Shown here piece by piece: positions 58,596-64,000 of a stretch of DNA of 64,000 bases; the stretch's first letter is position 1; each line of letters starts with the position of its first letter. The notes beneath the pieces are model-generated. The model ran no database searches and was not told the origin of the DNA. It saw only the letters and a list, made by a program, of their open reading frames with translations. The stretch is from Hanleya hanleyi (lineage: Eukaryota; Mollusca; Polyplacophora; Lepidopleurida; Hanleyidae). Position numbers and translations under genes: made by a program. The stretch is taken from positions 16,042 through 80,041 of the forward strand of contig JAVTVY010019509.1 of assembly GCA_036873755.1 (NCBI GenBank), read 5' to 3'.

Positions 58596-60418
58596 TTTCG
58601 ATGTTTTTGCTAATTTTTAGTGGTTTTCACATGGTTGTTCGATTTTTGCAGTTGCTTGAAAATGGATAGAAGAAATTGTTAAAACCTGAGAACAACTTTA
58701 TATCTCGGAAATGAATCGATGAATCAAGATTCCTGACTATGTTATAGGATATTTCTAAAAAATTATATAATTATATATGTAGTTGGGAAATGTAGCAAGG
58801 AATTATTTTTTCAGTGTAAGGAATTATTTTTTCAGTGTATATGTCCTTCCTCCCCTTATTTCTCTCATCGCTCAATAGCGAAACTATGGATTCATAACGA
58901 TTTAAAGGTGAAACCAATATATATGTTATGTGTGACACACAGAAACTCCAGACTGTATAACAGTCGTCTCCCTTCGACTGCAAATCGACGTGTGCTTAAA
59001 TGAGTTGTGTCCCCTTGGCCGTCATCGACTTCACCGCTCATCGAAGAAAATGAAGCAATCTGGCCAATCTTAGTAATTAGATATAATATCACGGAATAAT
59101 TCCCTGGTATATATACCATTTTGGTTTACCTATATTGCAATTTGGCAAGCATTGCCTTTCAAATGCAGATTCGAATCCTGGGATAGACAGTATTTTAATA
59201 CTTACCAAACTTCTTTATCATTACGTTCATTTAATCCGCGCCAGAATTATACGTCCCTAACTCTCCTTGTTCACTGTAGGATAAGAGACGTACCTCCGAA
59301 TAATTTAAATGAGTGTACTTTATCATTTATAAACTTGTTAAGTGGCATTAAGAATTTGACATCAATACCCAGCCTGGAAACGGGTTTTGGATGAAATTTT
59401 CGAGGTTCAAAACTAGAGAGAAAATTTGAAAAGGCAATCTAGTGTCTTGTTCATGTCCCGTATGAATTATTAGAAATATGTCCAGAAATTACAGAAACGT
59501 CTCCGTTTTGACCTAATCTGAAGCGATTCGCGGTCTGAAATTACACCCAGAAAATATGTGTTTAGTATACCACCACTTACATGTATATATTGTGAAAGAG
59601 CCTTCAATGGAATGTCCGCATCACCATCTATTGGTGCTAATCTATTTGGTGTTGAGCCAATCTTACCACTCAAAAGTCAACACAAAGGCCAATCTCAGTA
59701 AACTCAGATATAATATCACGGTATTCCCCTGATTTATCATCTTGGTTTACCCAGATTCCACAAAGGTATGGTGGAGAGCCATTTTCCACGCCCTTTAGTG
59801 GGGATGACCAACACTGTTAATTGGTCTTGAAATGGGGGTAACATCTTTTTTTGCGTTGGAATCGCAAACACATTAGCTGATCTATGTTGGGCGAACTCTG
59901 TGAGAGTTGAAACTTCCCACGTTATATACATGTATACATGCGCATTTATTCGGGCCAAGTACAACGAGAATAGGTAAACCAGATGGACTATTGCAAAAAA
60001 ACAAAACATTTCCCCGGCAATCTTCACAAACTACAAAGACTATTCACTTGAGATTCTGCATATTCTGAATTTATCCAACTTCTGCTCCCATATATAGTAT
60101 TACGCAAAAGGCTACAAAGGACCCCAATATAAAATCGCATTAAATCACGTTCGATAGCTGCTAGATGGTTCTTGTATTTTATCCCCCGAGAATGTTTTGA
60201 ATTAGTATGTCGATATCCGAAATATAGTATGCGGACTGACACCTGTCATGCTTTCCGCCTGACATCAAAGGAAGTTTGTCCATCGAAGAAATGAGCGATC
60301 GATCGATCGACGCACTAGCTCTCGCGCGAGGATGGCCCAAAATACCTTCTGACCAGTTGGCATCAGTGTGACGTCATCAGCGCTGATGAAACAACTTGTA
60401 TACGATAGCTTTATAGCT
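58596..60418. other. no gene; two copies of the CTCAGTAAACTCAGATA module
   Basis: Modules with TATAATATCACGG and CTTGGTTTACC-like parts lie at about 59060-59150 and 59690-59762. The 80-codon open frame at 59152 shows no known motif. Confidence 0.4.
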
Positions 60419-60580
60419 CTCTAATCCCACAGGGACTCGTTACCGTTGTTAATTGGTTAATTAGGTTGATTACGGGGGGGGGGGTCGAGGTAGATTTGTT
60501 CCCTTCCTTCACCCCCACCCCACGTGAACAACTCAATTAACCAATTGACTACGGTAACGAGCCCCTGTGTCTAATCCCAG
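60419..60580. mobile_element. fold-back element of about 160 bp
   Basis: Left CTAATCCCACAGGGACTCGT and right ACGAGCCCCTGTGTCTAATC are inverted but the outermost CTAATCCCA is in direct orientation on both sides, like a target-site duplication. The inner arms TTAATTGGTTAATT and AATTAACCAATTGA pair. A G10 run lies in the loop. Confidence 0.75.
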
Positions 60581-60639
60581 GGATACCGGTAACTCCATAA
60601 TACGACCTTCTCATATTATGACAGCTGCTGTCAGGACAT

Positions 60640-61145
60640 TTCTGACCAACATTTCGGCACGAAGTCATGGGTATGACATTTCGGCATGCGACATTTCGGC
60701 AAAGTTATGACTACCAAGTATAAATTTTGTAGTGATTGTTTTCATGTTAAATTCAGTCAAAAATTAGTCATTGCATTAGAAAAGACATGCATGTTCCACG
60801 ATATAATTTAGAACTATCAAAACCATGGAGATGTCTAACAGCGCATATAAATATGATTATATATATAATTGTTACAGATTACAGCATAATCTTATACATG
60901 TACGTAATAGTGTGATGGATGGGGAGCTTTCTAAAATATCTACAATATATCTTATTAAAATCTTTCATGTATTTCTGTGAATTATGTACATGTATCTCAA
61001 AACAAATAATGAGTGGTTTGCTCAATTATAACGTCTTTTTTACGCTAACTGCAGATGTGGGAAAAAAATGCTGAAACGTGGCGTGCCGAAATGTCGTACC
61101 CTCCACGTTGCGCCGAAATGCCGCATGCCGAAATTTCGCGATTTC
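60640..61145. mobile_element. element of about 500 bp with ACATTTCGGCA terminal repeats
   Basis: The left end has three spaced copies of CATTTCGGCA and the right end has four inverted copies (TGCCGAAATG type). The ends GACATTTCGGCATGCG and CGCATGCCGAAATTTC pair. The middle is AT-rich and non-coding. Confidence 0.75.
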
Positions 61146-62020
61146 CTCTGACAAGACCAAATCCAGATCCATCCCGAAACATACATAGCAGATTCGTTAA
61201 GTGCTTGGGACCCCAGTGGTGGTCATGTTTATATTTGATACTGTCATATAATATTATATATCATTTAGAAAATATGCGATGTGTATATAGCTGTGACATC
61301 AAAGGATATCCGACTGTTACATACTGACATAATGATGATCTATCAGTGCACTGAGCGGCCATTGGGGCCAAGTGGGTCGGAATACGGGTCAGCACGTGTT
61401 GTTTTTGTCGCCATCCATGTTGGATACAGCGCCTCGGGCGACCGGGACAGACAGAACGGACAGGTATTTTACCCGACGACGAGATTGAGGGAAATCAGCT
61501 AACAGCGAACTTCGCCGTTGCGAAAATGTTTACGTCTATACAAGGGACCCATGAGATGATCATAAATCGCCTCGTGATTCACATAACATAAATTCCATGT
61601 AAAAGCTAACTTGTGTAACAGTTCCATCTTTCATCGCGTAAAGCTAGACAAGTTTTACGATTTGATAAAGAGGGTATGTAAAAGCGCCTGTCACCAAAAA
61701 GCGACATTTTTCGCAGAAAACACCACACCACATTTTTCTGTAGGCCATATATTAGCATGGTGATATTTTCTATTCGCTTTCTATAATCTCCGGAAACACG
61801 CCAATAACACAGAAGATGTGTTTTAAGCGTTTCTTCTTTTTTTAACACTTTATAGGCCTGGTCAACTCGGGAAATTCGGAATTCTCAAGAAAGAAAAGTT
61901 GCAGTTTACTGAAAGGCATACCATTAAAAAATATCTGCAGCAAAGATATGCATTAAACTGGAACTGTATACTCGGTACATTGGAGAAAATAACACTTCAG
62001 AGACTTACTTTCATAATTAC
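61146..62020. other. no gene seen
   Basis: A GC-richer patch at about 61340-61460 is not obviously coding. Nothing recognised. Confidence 0.4.
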
Positions 62021-64000
62021 AAGCAGCCAGAGGATGCTAGGTCCCCCGCCAAAATGGCAGCAATATTTATAAGCGCTGTCGGTTTCAGAAGATATTCACG
62101 AGGATGGCAACAGCTACTTCACAGGCGTAAGAAGCAGAGGGGTCTTTCCACCTTCCCAGGTTTTGAGATCAACTCCGAATGGCTGACTGAATGTTGATTG
62201 CTACTGTAATATATTTTCTTTACCATGTAGCATGAAAATTATGTAACCGAAATGCAACCCCCAGAGACAACTCATGGCATATTATCTGCAAACTAAATTT
62301 GACAAGAATATGAAGGCATCCTCAACCTATTGCCCAGAAACCAAATTTAGACTTTGCCACAAGGAGTCACCACCTGTAGGTGCAAGCAGGCAAAACACAA
62401 TCCCAAATGACATCTCATGTCATGGTATCGGCATATGAACTTTGAGACTCTGAAGAGGGTCCTCAAGTTATTGCCGGTACTAGATGCCCACCGGTGTTCA
62501 TGTTATTTGGGGTGGGTCACATATGAATACAAAATTTGAGAATAATCTGATGAGCAGTTGCCAAATTATTGCCGGGAAACAAATTTTTCCACCAGGAGAC
62601 GCCACCTGTAGGCAGAAGCGGGAAAAATACAATCCCAAGGAACATGGTATCGTGGGGACAACTGCATACCAAATTTGAGAAGAATCCGATGAGGGTCCTC
62701 AGTTATTGCCCAGAAACCAAATTTAGATTTTGACACCAAGTGACGCCACCTCTAGGCGCAAGTCAGTGAAATGCATTATCAAGCGACATCTTATGTCACG
62801 GTACATTCATACAAAATTTGAGAAGAATCCGATGGTCAGTTCTCAAGTTATTACCCGGAAACGAATTTATGATGTTGCCACCAGGTGGCGCCACCTGTGA
62901 GTGCAAGTGAGCGAAAGGCAATCCCAAGCAACAGCTCCTGGCATGGTAAATGCATGCCAAATTTGAGAAAAATCCGATGAGCCGCAACGTTTCTCATGTT
63001 ACCCAGAAAGGTACATATGTAGGATATTTCAAAGAAATTCGACCAAGTGTTTCTATTATCACTTGCAGCATGGAATAATGGAATGAACTCTAGTGGCGCC
63101 ACCTCCGGGTGGATTTTGCTGAAACGCATCACCAACGGTGTTTTGTCGCAGGAAATGCATTTACCAAATTTCGAAGAAATCCGACAAATTGTTCGAAAGT
63201 TATCGCTCGCGAAGGATTTGAACAAACATGAACGGACATGCACTAAATATTGGAACAAGACCCAGTGGCGCCACCTACAGGCTGATCTTGCTGAAACGTA
63301 ATACCAACAGACGTCTTGTCGCAAAGAATGCAGATGCCAAATTTCAGAGGAATCCGACAAAGCATTTAGGAGTTATCGCTTATGAAGCATTTGCACGAAC
63401 ACCCACGGACATGCACTAAAGATTGGAACAAGACCAAGTGGCACCACCTACAGGCGGATCTTGCTGAAACGTAATACCAAGAGACGTCTTGTCGCAAAGA
63501 ATGCAGATGCCAAATTTCGGAGGAATCCGACAAAGCATTTAGAAGTTATTGCTTACGAAGTATTTGCACGGACATGTCCGTGCATGCACGGACACATAGA
63601 AGCAAGACCCCAGTGGCGCCACCTACAGGCGGATCTTGCTGAAACGTAATACCAAGAGACGTCTTGTCGCAAAGAATGTAGATGCCAAATTTCGGAGAAA
63701 TCCGACAAAGCATTTAGAAGTTTTTGCTTACGAAGTATTTGCACGGACATGTCCGTGCATGCACGGACACATAGAAGCAAGACCCCAGTGGCGCCACCTA
63801 CAGGCGGATCTTGCTGAAACGTAATACCAAGAGACGTCTTGTCATAAAGAATGCAGATGCCAAATTTCGGAGGAATCCGACAAAGCATTTAGAAGTTATT
63901 GCTTACGAAGTATTTGCACGGACATGTCCGTGCATGCACGGACACATAGAAGCAAGAACCATTTTAAAGTCCCCGGCCGCGTTGCGGCAGGGGACAAAAA
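62021..64000 (-). mobile_element. GGTGGCGCCACC element, inverted copy 2 (about 2 kb)
   Basis: Both ends match the 4.1-kb copy at 14404-18498 in reverse: AAGCAGCCAGAGGATGCTAG at 62021 and the terminal hairpin GCCGCGTTGCGGCAGGGGAC just before 64000. It has about nine units, the last three nearly identical with a period of about 175 bp and each carrying GTCCGTGCATGCACGGAC, an 18-bp perfect palindrome. It lacks the nested block seen at 15103-15725. It may end at, or just beyond, the window edge. Confidence 0.8.

Overview
This is AT-rich eukaryotic genomic DNA, very probably from a marine mollusc and most likely a bivalve. The pointers are introns with GT/AG borders, one spliced gene of a family I associate with invertebrate VirK-like secreted proteins, the abundant short motif GGGAGATAAC, GGTCAAAGGTCA-rich repeats, Penelope-like and Ty3/Gypsy-like retroelement debris, and many fold-back elements and satellites. 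No bacterial operons, rRNA or CRISPR were seen. Species assignment is inference.

Layout. 0.9-11.3 kb: a four-exon gene (878-1116, 9961-10084, 10523-10710, 11045-11268, + strand; 5' end not found) encoding two tandem VirK-like units. Its 8.8-kb first visible intron holds a 0.65-kb direct repeat pair, a broken Penelope-like element with GIY-YIG domain, a Gypsy reverse transcriptase scrap, a tRNA-like SINE head and a second reverse transcriptase fragment. 11.4-18.5 kb: more dispersed repeats, then a 4.1-kb element built of units carrying the palindrome GGTGGCGCCACC; a shorter inverted copy closes the window (62.0-64.0 kb).

19.5-31.65 kb is the main find: a giant palindrome of about 12 kb. From the outside inwards each arm has about 152-bp tandem repeats, about 175-bp tandem repeats, units with NRF1-like (GCGCATGCGC) and CRE-like (TGACGTCA) palindromes, a 21-bp minisatellite, zinc-finger gene A, an iteron array, zinc-finger gene B, another iteron array, and then the centre, a 32-bp inverted repeat containing two nuclear-receptor-like sites. 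All four gene copies have the same promoter, with TATAAAAG 31 bp upstream of a TCAG initiator. Only right-arm gene B is intact and complete; the other three are damaged in different ways. The array next to each promoter is a natural candidate for the binding site of the zinc-finger proteins (inference). No transposase, integrase or polymerase gene was seen inside. A related inverted structure without the zinc-finger genes lies at 48.1-53.9 kb and is partly included in a nearly identical 2,606-bp tandem duplication (47335-52546).

The rest (31.7-47 kb and 53.9-62 kb) has no gene I can support. It carries fold-back/MITE-like elements, CTCAAGTTGAGT clusters, a CATCGCCA/TGGCGATG hairpin array, a 20-bp minisatellite open in nearly all frames, a CCGCGG array and several dispersed repeat families.
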